Assembly: GCF_000611645.1 (NCBI RefSeq)
Contig: NW_014013596.1
Span: 23,039 to 43,976, forward strand
Direction: 5' to 3'
DNA length: 20,938 bases
From: Monoraphidium neglectum
Lineage: Eukaryota; Chlorophyta; Chlorophyceae; Sphaeropleales; Selenastraceae
Positions within the stretch are counted from its first letter, which is position 1, and the number at the start of each line of letters is the position of its first letter. The notes below the pieces were generated by a model that had not been told where the DNA came from, searched no databases, and saw nothing but the letters and a program-made list of their open reading frames with translations. The position numbers and the translations under genes were made by a program. Positions 8,691 through 18,822 of this stretch are shown one piece after another.

Positions 8691-10470
8691 GGCTGCTGCT
8701 GCTGCTGCGGCGGCGGGGGCGAGGACTGTGGCGGCGGCTGGGGTGGGGGCGGCTGCTGTGCAACATGCCCCCCGGTGGGTGGTGCTGTCTCTGAACCTGT
8801 ATCTGCTGCAGTGGGTGGCGCACCGTTGCCGGGGACGGGGTCCGGCTGTCCCTTTTGCTGGGGCTGGCGATGCTGCTGGATGCGGCCGCTGTTGATTATG
8901 ACACCTGCTACTTCATTTGCTGCCGCGGCCCACTCCGAGAGCTGCAGCGGCTCCACCACCTGCAGCACGCATGCGGGGTCGCCCCATGCGGGCGCTGCGA
9001 TAACCAGCCTGCGCCCCGCGGGCGGCAGCTGCATCGCCCTGTTTCGCCCGGGTTCCCAGCACGACTCTCCTCCGTCGTCGCCCAGCACAATGAATTTGAA
9101 CTCCAGAGACTTCCTGGCAGCTGCCACCTCAACCTCTCCTGTCCAGACGTGGCCCTCTGTCCACGTCAGGCGGCGGGCAGCTCCTGGGAACCATGCCCCC
9201 AGCTCCGGGGCGTCCCCAACCACCGCCACCTGCTCCCCATAATGGAGCTGCGCAGTGACAGAGAAGCGGACGTCGACGCTTGACGCCCGCGGCGGCGGCG
9301 GTGGCGGCTGCAGCAGCTGCGTGGAACGGCGCACCATGCCTGTGGCGGCGGCGATGGCGTCGGCCAGGACCAAGGGGTCGATCTGGCCCCTAGCTTCACA
9401 GCAGTGGGCAGCGGCGGGGGTGCCATCTGATTGGAGGTCCAGAGGAGCGCTGTGGTTGTCGATGTCCTGTGGTCTTGAACGGCGCCAGGGCAGGCAGGGG
9501 ATTTCTTGGCGGTGAGGCAAGGACTTCTGCTGCAGAGGAACAGCAGGGCTTTGGCTGGGCTGTGTATTAGCTGCGCTATGGACCGCAGAAATGGACCTGT
9601 GGTGTCCTTCATCCCCAGGCATGTACCTGCGTCACTGCGCGTGTTTACGCATTTGAATTCCTGCAACATCTGCAGACGCAGAGCTCGTCATGCCTGCCTG
9701 GCTGGTGGGTAGCCCCCAAGGACCAGCACAGGGTACACGGGAGAAGGAGCAGAGGCTGCATCACTAGACGTCCCAAAACAGTAACCAATGCGTATTATTG
9801 GCAAGAAAAACATGCACACGCATTGACTGGTACCACCATGAAAGCTCACTCGCGCGGCAGGTGAAGGGCTCGCTGTCGTCGTCCCTGTTGCCATGCTTAC
9901 AGACGCCCTCAACAGCGCGGTGGCCGCCTCAGCAACTGCATCTGCAGACTGCAACGTGCACGTTGATCACGACGCACATCGCAGGCCGAGCAGTAATCAG
10001 GAGAGCCAGCGTTGGAGACATTGGCGAGGCCAGCGTTGCACAATGCTGGCCGGCGGTTGGCATCAAAGCGCTCATTGGTCGCTTGGCGGATGGGCTCGCA
10101 GCAAAGCACTTGTGTGTCGAGGCACAGGTTATATGATCGACGATGTTCAACAGCACCTTTTCTGCCCCAACCGGCGCACCAAGAGCACGATGGATGCTAT
10201 GGCTGGGTGAAAAGAAACCAGCTTGAGCATGACGCCTGGAAATGTTGAACAGCCGGGGTTGCTGGCGGCGCTGACACTGTTGGTCGGCACCTCGAGCGCC
10301 CAGCTCGTCCTTGCAGCAAGATGGCGGCGTGGCACTTTGTGCTCAGGTGTGCGCATGGAAAGGGGCAACGGGGTGTGGCCATACCGAGCCTTCTGATGCG
10401 CACATCTGCCTGTGCCTGGTGGCAGCCCCAATTGCGCCCCAGTCGACGCCCCCTGAAACTGCCGCAACAT
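8228..10470 (-). CDS. Gene B: paralogous CBM20 starch-binding, poly-Gln protein
   Basis: The final exon, read from 9466 (acceptor ACCACAG) to the TGA at 8228-8230, is 1239 bases, the same length as in gene A. It encodes a CBM20 domain about three-quarters identical to that of A (VVGDAPELGAW, HVWTGEV, CWEPGRNR), then Pro/Gln runs, a coiled coil (LRRDAANIVSELGALRE), RRRRARAARL and the C-terminal WRRQWRARR. Upstream exons matching A are 10470-10180 (starts MLRQFQG, donor GTGCGC) and 9948-9850 (SADAVAEAATALL against SEDAVLAAVVRLI in A; donor GTGAGC). Splicing these three in phase 0 gives 542 residues. Sequence related to the two other A exons is present near 10100-10020 and 9775-9670, but no clean frame or acceptor was found, so those exons may be lost or altered. 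An alternative is a single-exon gene starting at the ATG at 9622 (464 residues). The CBM20 and C-terminal part is firm; the 5' structure is uncertain. No minus-strand TGTAA was found downstream. Confidence 0.68.
8642..8707 (-). repeat. CAG repeat coding for poly-Gln in gene B
   Basis: On the plus strand, 16 consecutive CTG units (8642-8689) are followed by CGG and five more CTG units. In the gene B frame this reads as Gln5-Pro-Gln16. The equivalent region of gene A (about 4060-4220) is Gln-rich but repeatedly interrupted by Glu, Leu and His codons. The pure run in B therefore points to recent repeat expansion. Confidence 0.9.
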
Positions 10471-11839
10471 CTCGGTCAAGACGTACAGATACTATTGCAG
10501 CACACGCAATGGGGCAGCCGTTGATAAAGGCTAACACGGAGGTCGAGGAAGGTTCGAGCTGGACGAGGGGAGCACGATGACGGGGTCACCCGCTGTCCAT
10601 TCCGAGCTGCAACGGGTCTCGTTGCTATTATTTGAGAACGATTCCGTTCTTTCAATGTCCAACAAGATCAAAGGCTTCACCTAGCATTGCACCGCATACT
10701 TCACCCTTTGATCCACCTGCCTGTCCGAGCAATCGATCCTGCCCAGGACTTTGTGATGATTGTGAAACATCAATAAGGGGATCAAGAGAGATAGCAAGGA
10801 TGGCCCAAGCGGGGGATTGGCACGGGGCACGTTGAGGGCACGCCGGACGCCCTTCGCTGCCGATGCATAGAAGCCTAATCGCTGCCCGTTCGGGGTGGGC
10901 CGCAGGGAACTGGCCGTGCATCATGCTATGCTCCAATAAAGCGCAAATGGATTCCTGTGCGTGCTGCCTGCAACCGCCTTCTCGCTGACCCCCCTGTATC
11001 AACTCTGCAGACAAGGCAAATATGCGCATCCGCCCCAGACAGATTTGTACAGGAAACCCTGCCTCGCCTTGCCAAGTGACCGTCCTGCTGTCGACTGCAG
11101 CCAGTCAAACCTAGGCTTCCATGCATCTGGTCTGGCTGCCTTTCGTTGGGCCAACCCCTTTCCCTTCCCAAAGTGGCCTGAGTCGTAGCCTACATGCCTG
11201 ATATGCGACCAGACAATGGCCCGACAAGCAATTCATGTATGTAGCCTCCTGGCGCCACACTAGAAGCGCGAGGTCCTTGGGAGTACACGTGTGCATGCAC
11301 AGGATTAGTATGGAACCTGCTCACACCTGCCCTCGCTCCACCTCTGACTTGAGCAGCAGGCCAGCTGGTGTAGTGTGAAATTCGATGCTAGCCCCAGCGC
11401 AGGTAAAAAAAACCTTCCAGCTTGCCAATGCTGGCCCGTCCATGATGGAAGCAAGCGACTACTTCTTACAGGAGCAAGTCATGAGTTGCAAAGCAGCTCC
11501 AGAGAGAGTTGCCTTGCTGGTTGGCGAAAGCGGGTTGATTGTGAAGTGACTGGCACAAACTACAAGGCTGCTGAAGCTACTGGTCCACAGGCGCATGGTC
11601 TTGCTTTGCCGACAAGCTGTCACGCGCGTGCACGCACCATGCCCACCAACGCAGGCGAGCAGGTCGCGCTCATGTGTTGCTTGCACAATGCATAAAGGAG
11701 GCGCTGAGGGCCGGCAGCGGCATCACTCTACCCCAAGTGCCAAGTGCTTGCAAAGCGCATGGCAGCACTGCCGTGCCTGCACTAGCAAGTTATTAAGAGA
11801 CGGGCTTTGGGCGGGCGGCCGATAGCTGGTCATGCGGCT
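10471..11839. other. Intergenic stretch between gene B and the rubredoxin gene
   Basis: No frame with domain content or good splice signals was found. It contains the 5' flank of gene B and the 3' flank of the rubredoxin gene, including one minus-strand TGTAA (TTACA at 11466-11470). An AATAAA at 10935-10940 on the plus strand has no associated gene and is probably chance. Confidence 0.5.
11466..11470 (-). promoter_or_regulatory. Candidate TGTAA poly(A) signal of the rubredoxin gene
   Basis: TTACA on the plus strand is TGTAA on the minus strand, about 370 bases beyond the rubredoxin stop codon. The distance suits an algal 3' UTR. The motif is short, so a chance match is possible. Confidence 0.4.
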
Positions 11840-13177
11840 TCACCACTGCTTAGCCTGGAAGCGCTGCTTCATGGCGGCGCCGGTGTTGCTGACCTTGCCG
11901 GAGAGCTTGCCCTTGTAGATCTTGAACCTGGGCGGTTGCGCAGCATTTGGTGCGGGGGTTTTTGAGCGTCACTTTTGTGGAAGCCACCACAGGGCGGTGG
12001 GTGGGTTGAGAGCCGAGCATGCGGCGCCCTCAGGGCCTGCAATGCCGGTGGTTCCAAGGTGTGGCAGCCGGGCGATGCGAACTGCAGCGCTGATGGCGCA
12101 ATTCTGATCACCGACAGCCCAAGTCCCGGACGGGTGGACGCGGCAAACCTTCAGGACGCATCGTTCGCACCTGGACTTGGGGGCCTGGCAAGCCTGCGGT
12201 GGTTGCGGGGCGCACAGCGGGTGGTTTCCGTTTGACCAGGATGTCCAGCGCGGGATGCGGCACGGATGGCAAGTGTGGAAAGTGCGTGCAACAAAAACGA
12301 TCTCATCAAAATAATGTGGTGTTCTGCTGCTGCTCTCCAACGCACAGCACTTGAGCACACCCATGCACCCACCCTTCCCACCCCCCACCACATAGACACA
12401 CCCTTGCGCAAACGCCCTACATGCAGCCAGCCGCGACTAATGACCCACCGGGCACTTGAAGGAGCCAGGGGCCTTTGGGAAGTCCCCATCGTAAATCCAG
12501 CCGCATTGGATGCAGATGTAGAGCTGTGATTGTGCGTTGTGCGTGCTTGCGTGTGTGACTGCAAGGATTTCCCCTGACGTATCGGCTTGCTTGTATGTAA
12601 GGGTTACCAGGCGGCAATGGATAGCTAAGGAGGGTGATGTTTGGCCTTAGCCAACCCCACAAAGCAAGCAAAAGGTTTTGATTTGCCAGCGCGCACGTGT
12701 GTTTGCATGTGTGTACATCGGTGCGCACGGGTCCATGTGTGTGCATGCATTGGCCCCGCTGCAGCGCGCATGGTAGCAGTAGCCCGCGAGCGCTTACCTT
12801 GGGGGCTGCGCCAGCGTCCTCCTTCTTTGCGCCAAAACCGAAGAGGGCCTGGGTGGCCACCTGCTGCCTGGTGCGGCTGGCGGCGACAGGGCGCACGAGC
12901 GATGCCTGTTTCAGGGATCGAACAGGACAGAGAAGGGGAGTGAAGCTACAGCAGATGGATCTAATGTTATGCAGCTTCAACAAGGTCATGTCACGGGTGC
13001 ATGTCGTGCCGCTGCAGCGCGGGCAACGGAGCTCCTGCTGCTGCAGAGCTGGCGCGACTTGGCCAGGCAGCCACGCGCTCCTCATTGGCTGACCTGACGG
13101 CACCAAGAGTCCTCACTCACCCTCTGAGCACCCATAAAGTGACTCCGCAGCCCACTTCCGCGCATGGAGGTCTGCAT
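11840..13177 (-). CDS. Plastid-type rubredoxin-domain protein, five exons
   Basis: Exons on the minus strand: 13177-13121 (donor GTGAGT), 12905-12798 (acceptor CTGAAACAG, donor GTAAGC), 12523-12449 (donor GTGGGT), 12193-12171 (acceptor ACCGCAG, donor GTGCGA) and 11927-11840. They join to exactly 351 bases, 116 residues plus TGA. The rubredoxin knuckles are Y-I-C-I-Q-C-G (Cys59, Cys62) and C-P-A-C-Q-A-P-K (Cys79, Cys82), which should hold one iron. The knuckle spacing is short, as in plant and algal plastid rubredoxin-like domains rather than free bacterial rubredoxins. Residues 1 to about 40 are rich in Arg, Ser, Ala and Gln and nearly free of acid (ending VATQALFGFG), fitting a chloroplast transit peptide. 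The C-terminus (FKIYKGKLSG...KQRFQAKQW) is basic and soluble. There is no C-terminal membrane anchor, unlike the thylakoid rubredoxin involved in photosystem II assembly. Its role is probably plastid electron transfer or assembly; the partner is unknown. Phase agreement across all four introns makes the model strong. Confidence 0.88.
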
Positions 13178-14388
13178 CGCGGCTTGTGTAGATCAAAGAT
13201 CGTTGGTCAAACAGCAAGAAAATCAAGTTCGAAATAATCCTTTGAGAAAGCGGTGTTATTAAACGAACTGCGGTGACGGGTCTCACGTTGTCCTGCGAGG
13301 GAAGTGGCGGGGCTGCCACGTTGGCATGCGTGGCCGTGATTGCACCCATGTACACATCTCAAACTGTGGTACGGCATAGGCACATGCTACAACAACTGCT
13401 GCCTCGCGGTCACCCTGCCTCGGCCCCAATCCAATCGGCACGACGGCACCTGGGGCCCCACTGCCATGTTTTACTGTAGTATGCAGGTGCCGCCGCTCCG
13501 AGGCCCTTCACAAAGCTGCTGATCATGCAAGTGAGCGCGCTTGATCCCAGTCCTCCCGTTGAGCACTTGACAATGTACGGGGCATGTTGTCGTGCAACCA
13601 CAGGGACCGGGCCTCGTGTGCGGCACGGACTGCCAAGGGAGGCTCGTCCACCCACACAGGAGGGGCGAGGCCGCATGCTTTTCAGGATGTGGTGTCCCAA
13701 ACGTCTCTGCGCTGTCACTGCATGTGTTGTGCGCAGTGGATGGCGTCTGCGAGGTGGACTCCATCATGCAGTGTTCACTGGACTGGACCCCACAGCGCTC
13801 GTTGCGCGCCGCACAAGCAACGAGCCTCACATTTTTACTGAATTTGTGTTCAAATATCGATTCATTCTTGCGAATGGCACAGTTTGTCAAACGCCGCCCG
13901 CATGCAGGCGCTGCCGAGGAAGCACCGACCTTTCATGACTAATAAGCAAAAGGCCGTCATCAAGGCGGTGTGTGCCGCCGCAGCGTCCGCTGCCGCGCTG
14001 TCGCTGTGCTGAGGACCGTGCCGGCAGCAAGGAGCAAGACGAAACAGGCTCAGAAAACCAGACGCCTTCAATCGCAAGCGGCACGTGGCGCTCCGCCGCT
14101 GTTCATGCAGCCCGTCCCGCAGCCGGCCGCGCCTCGCCGTTGCGCCGGCCCTGCTCAGCAAATCCGTTTGTGCATCACGGGCCACTGGCAGCTTTTCTAG
14201 GCAGCCAGGTTTGTGGCCAGCAAGCTACAATCAAACCACCCCACACTCATGCCAGCCGTACTCCTGATCACGCATCCAACAGTGCAAGCCGCAGGCGCTG
14301 AGGCACGCCTCCCTTGTGCCCTCCGCGCAGGCTGGCGACGCTGGTTTTGAAGCAGCGCGCGTGCGCGCCGTGTGCAGCCGTGCCGCCC
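13178..14388. other. Intergenic stretch between the rubredoxin and transporter genes
   Basis: This is the promoter side of the rubredoxin gene and the 3' flank of the transporter gene, both on the minus strand. Several short frames exist on either strand but none shows a recognisable domain or paired splice sites. No minus-strand TGTAA was found for the transporter, so its poly(A) site is unplaced. Confidence 0.5.
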
Positions 14389-15237
14389 TCACTCCTCCTC
14401 GTCCTCCCCGCCCCGTGCGACCCGCGCCATCAGGCCCGGCCGCCCCAGAGACCCGCGGGGCACGCTGCGGCTGTAGCTGCCGTGCGTGATCGTCTGCGTC
14501 GCCCTAATGCTGCTCGCCAGCAGCGACCCGTGGTGCGGCGACGCCGCGCGGATGCCGACGGGGACGCTCACCGGCGCCGCGCGCGCGGGGATCGGCTGGG
14601 ATACGGCGGCGGCGGTGGTGCTGGGGGCGATGAGGGGGGCGGATTCCTCGTCGGCGGCGGCTGCGGTTCCTGTGCCCTCCAGGCCGCCCTCGATGACGTC
14701 AGCATCGTCCGCCTCCTCATCACCCTTGCCATACACCAGCGTGCCGGCAACCAAGATGACGAACCTGCGGGTCAGTCATCACATGTGACTGGTCAACTGC
14801 AATGGATACAAGGAATTCTCCTCGCAATTGAGGCTCCAGACAGGCATGCATGGCGTATGCGACAGCAGCGGCAGTGCCGAGGCGCGGGTGCGACCGCGGC
14901 CGCGCCTGCAAGCGCGGCGCCCAACTCTCGCACATTGAGCGGCCGCCGCGCGTGGCCAAACGCCGCCCATAGCCCGAAAGCGCGGCCTGCGGCCCGCCCG
15001 CGTGCAGCACCCTGCACCCACCCGAGTGCCTGCAGGGGTGACCATGCCGTCCAGCTCTCCCCCAGGCGGCCCATCCCCAGGGGCGTGTAGAATAGGATGA
15101 GCCCCAGGATCCAGACAAAGAGGGTGCGCATGGTCTCCAGGACGGTGCGGAACACGGCGCCCAGGTGGCCAGTCACCATCATGCCGGATCTGGGTCAGGC
15201 CAGGGCGGGGGCGTTGATGAGGTGGCAGTTTGAGACA

Positions 15238-15268
<31 letters not shown>

Positions 15269-15682
15269 GGGGGGTCATGGGTAGGGTGGGTTTGGCAGCG
15301 CAGTGCCAGCTGAGGGCGCCGCTAGTGCTTGGCAGTAAGGGCAATGTTCAATGCAGGCTGGGGGGTGTAGGTCTTCATATATGGTTGGTGTTGTGGGGTG
15401 GAAGGCATGTCTTGATGAGAACCCCTATCTTCTGGGAGCGTTGTGAGCAAGCGTGGAGGTTGCATGCACCTTGAGTATGTTGGCAACGAACGGGCAGTTG
15501 GAGTGAAGCTATCCTTGAGGAATCCAACCCACATGCAAGCACGTCATCCTGACCACTTGAAGTTTGTGCAGGCCGGTAGTGCCTCTCCCAATCAAGACGT
15601 GATCATGACACACCCCGATGACGAATGCCGAATTGCGTGCAGGTGCCAGCGCGCATGCACATGCGCTCTTCCGCGAACATTA

Positions 15683-15713
<31 letters not shown>

Positions 15714-15740
15714 CTCTCTCTCTCTCTCTCTCTCTCGTTC

Positions 15741-15771
<31 letters not shown>

Positions 15772-18454
15772 CACACACATACACACACACACACACACCT
15801 GGGCCCCCACATGTACCCACCCCCCACTCACATGTTGTACGCCAGCAGCGCAAACATGTCAATCAGCAGCACCGCCTGCAGCGTCCCGCTGTTCTTGATC
15901 ATGGCAAAGGTGTCAAACGTGTTCTCATGCAGGCCCGTGCCCTCGCCGCCGGGCAGGAAGTAGGCCGTGGGCATCATAACGAAGATCATGAGGATGCTGC
16001 CAAACACGCCCTCGAAACCCACGATCTTCATCGGGTCCATGTCTGTGTGGTGAGGGGGCACCGCAAGGGGGTTCTCACACGGGTTGACATGCTTGCTTAA
16101 AGTGTGTGCCGCACGTAAGTGCATGGCCGTGTGATCGAACGACAGGGGCAGGTCCGTCCGCCCAGATCTCCATTTACCGCTTGACGCCGGCTGTGGGAGC
16201 TGCCCTGAGCTGCCCCGTCGCGACCTACGCAATGCCATGCTTGTGCCTCGCACCCTCAGCGTACCCACCTAGGTCAGCCATAAAGAAGTCCTCGAATGTC
16301 AGTTGGGCGGCTTGGACGGCCTGCGGGGGCGAGCGAGGACAGGGCATGCGCCAGTCTGCGTGTATTGCCATGTCTACGTGCAACCACGCGTTGTGCGCTC
16401 ATGGGTGCCATAAGGGCCATCAGGTAGACAGCCATAGTTCGCTTGCAAAGCCAGGGAATGTGCGAGCAAAGCATTCGGCTACCAGGCTGTCACGGACACT
16501 GAAACCTGCTTCCATGCCCACTGCTGGCGAACGCCCCCTGACAAGCCTCCTTCACACACGCAAAGCACACTCGCAGCCCCCGTGCAATAAAAAACTGCAC
16601 CGTCTGATCCAGCTGGCGCCACTGACCTGTGACAGCACGATGAGCCCCATGCCCGCCAGCATCTGCTGCGTGGACACCGGGTGCGTGCTGCTGCCCTCGC
16701 CGCTGAAGATGCTGCTCATGCCCACCAGGGCGATGCCCACCTGGAGAGGGTGGGGCAGAGCGCGCCGGGGATGACGCGGTAGCCAAAGCAGGTCAGAATC
16801 AACCACATAAGGGCAGGTGGACAACTGCCCCACTGCTTCATGTGCTGACAGGGCGCAAGCGTGAGGAGGTATTGGGGATTTTCTGCCCCTTTGAATATCA
16901 GGCCATGTTCGACTCAGTCGAGTTCACGCGCACATTCACACCTCACTTCACCCACCCCGCAGCATGTGATGCCCAAGTAGTGGAACTTGTTCAGGTGGCG
17001 GTGCAGGAACACCACGGTGAACAGCGCCGCGAAGAGCATCTCCGCGCCGCGCATCATCTGGTACACGCTCGCGGTCACGGACAGCAGCCCGATGTTCATG
17101 AGGACGGTCGCGACCAGGTCGAAGAACGAGGGGATGCTCAGCAGCAGCGTCTCGCGCAGGCTGCCCTTCCGCAGCTGGCCCTCGGGGGCGCCCTTGATGG
17201 GGCCGGTGCCGGGGGTGGGGACGATGGTGGTGGAGGTGAGTGCATAGTGGAGCTGTTTGCAGGGGCTGCGTGGAAGAGGCACCGTACCAGTTTTACAACT
17301 GTGCCGACGCGCTCGCACCCCCACAGCGGCCACTCCGTCCGCGCGGCAGCGGGCGCGCGGCAGCCAATGCCGTGCACGTGCCGCCGCCGCCAATTGGCGG
17401 CCCCATGCCGGGGCTTCGTCCATCAGGCTGCCAGCGACCCTCTATCTTTCCTATTTCTAAGCCAAAGGCGGCCGCCTGCACCTCTAGGAGCGGCTCGTCC
17501 AGGCCCTTGCTCTCCCGCTCCTTCTTTTGCAGGTGTTCTCTGTAGTACGCCAGCGGCAGGCATAACGTCATGCCTGTCATCAAAGGGGTTGTTGCGTTTA
17601 CGACGAGTTGGGGTTTAACGGCTAGGGCTTGTGTTGGGGTGTGTTGGGTACGGGTGCGCGCAACAAGTCGAGGCCTGGACGTAGGCGCAAGGGCGCCCGC
17701 AGTGCAGAGTGCAGTGCTGAGAGGCAGCATCAGGTTGCCAAGGGCCTCGAGCGGCTTGCCACGGCTGCCTGGGACCTGGCCTCCGTGCCCCCTCTCCTTG
17801 CCCTGTGTTTGCATGCTTCGAGCCTTGGGACACGGGCCGCATCTACCCACCCAGGAACATTGTGAGGGTCATAGCCCATGGCTTCTGAAACAGCTTGGGT
17901 TTGCCATCCAAGCCAACAGACTCCAGCTCATACACTGCAGAGTGGGAAGGGGGCGATGATGGACGAAGGGTAAGCCTGTTGGTGAGTTGTGTCGCGTTGT
18001 GCCCAGGCACCCGGGCAAAGGCAAGGCAAGACAGCCGCAACAACCCTAGTGCGTCCCTAGTTTTCAAAAAATGGCGTTCTGCACCTATGCAAGGAACTTC
18101 AGAACTCTGATGCTGCCATGTAAGCTAGGAAACGGCTGCATGCCGCGCAAGCTCGCCGCTCGCTGCTCATTGTTGCGCTCCCGGCGGCGCGGCGGCAACG
18201 AGGCGGTGCTTTCGGGTGCGCCGTGGCGGCAGGGCAGCTGTACGTGGGAAATACTGCTAGCATATATCTATGCGCCCCTCAGTCACCCGAGGGGAGCCAC
18301 GGGATCGACCATCAAACGTGCGCTCCCTTTCTGCCTCAACGGCCCTGGCACATGCGCGCAGGTATCCACACGCACCGATTTTAGCAAAAAGAGAGGTTGT
18401 CGTCCCAAATAGGATCAGGCCGCCTACGCTCGCCCCTTTGCCAATCGCGACCAT
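14389..18454 (-). CDS. SLC35F6-like drug/metabolite-superfamily transporter, nine exons
   Basis: Exons on the minus strand: 18454-18376, 17934-17851, 17573-17482, 17252-16956, 16740-16627, 16320-16269, 16042-15832, 15189-15022 and 14764-14389. They sum to 1473 bases, 490 residues plus TGA. Every junction keeps phase (GTGCGT, GTGGGT, GTCAGT and GTGAGT donors; the weakest is GTGCAG after 17482). The order of motifs matches SLC35F6/EamA-like transporters: GTTTSLFAKI near the start, QKPWAMTLTMFLGM, then SVYQMMRGAEMLFAALFTVVFL (about residues 145-166), LGITCCGVGIALVGMSS, FEGVFGSILMIFVMMPTAYF, YNISGMMVTGHLGAVFRTVLE and TLFVWILGLILFY, giving roughly ten membrane helices. The last exon adds one helix end and about 110 residues of hydrophilic Ala/Ser/acid-rich tail ending in Glu. 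Animal relatives sit in lysosomal or mitochondrial membranes with poorly defined substrates; the substrate here cannot be read from sequence. It is transcribed divergently from the INO80C-like gene. Confidence 0.9.
15238..15265. repeat. (GT)14 microsatellite in a transporter intron
   Basis: Fourteen GT units run without interruption on the plus strand, within the 642-base intron 15190-15831 of the transporter gene. In the minus-strand transcript this reads (AC)14. Confidence 0.95.
15683..15798. repeat. Compound (AC)n(TC)n(AC)n microsatellite in the same intron
   Basis: (AC)14 at 15683-15710 is followed by TC-rich repeats with a few G interruptions to about 15770, then a second AC run to 15798 with one AT interruption. 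It ends close to the 5' splice site of the intron (15831). The transcript reads it as GT/GA/GT. Confidence 0.95.
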
Positions 18455-18822
18455 TTTGCACTACCACAGGCGCTATACTCGCCGAAGTAGACAATAAACA
18501 CGCTAATACATTGCTGGAATACAGTGGTCCACAAAGCATTTGCCATGCCACGTGAGAGCCCGAGGCAGCTTCCTGGGATGATTCCTGGGGTGATCTGAGC
18601 ATTATTAAGCTTATATGAGCCAAGCACCACACGCTTGGCATATGTGCGTGTGTTCATGAGTCATATCCACATTGATTCCGACTGTCGGTGCCAGAGAGTA
18701 TAGAACTGCGTCTCGCAGCACGCAGCACGCAGCCTGCCGCGGCGAGTGCAACGTTTGCTTCTACAGGGGAGACGCAGCACGCGCCCTGCAGGCATCAGCA
18801 GGGACACACACGGCGTGGGGCC
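18455..18822. promoter_or_regulatory. Divergent promoter between the transporter and INO80C-like genes
   Basis: Only 368 bases separate the two outward-facing start codons, so the 5' UTRs and core promoters must share this segment. It is AT-richer than its flanks around 18480-18680, with a TTATATGAG element at about 18611 that could serve as a weak TATA-like box. No specific factor site is recognised. Confidence 0.6.

Noticed and set aside
8544..9242. Cys-rich plus-strand frame
   Set aside because: It is the antisense of the gene B poly-Gln region, where TGC codons arise from the CTG repeat.
10935..10940. AATAAA on the plus strand
   Set aside because: No gene ends upstream on this strand, and green algae use TGTAA rather than AATAAA.
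15603..15898. Frames over the AC/TC microsatellite (Thr-His and Ser-Leu runs)
   Set aside because: They are translations of simple repeats within a well-supported intron.
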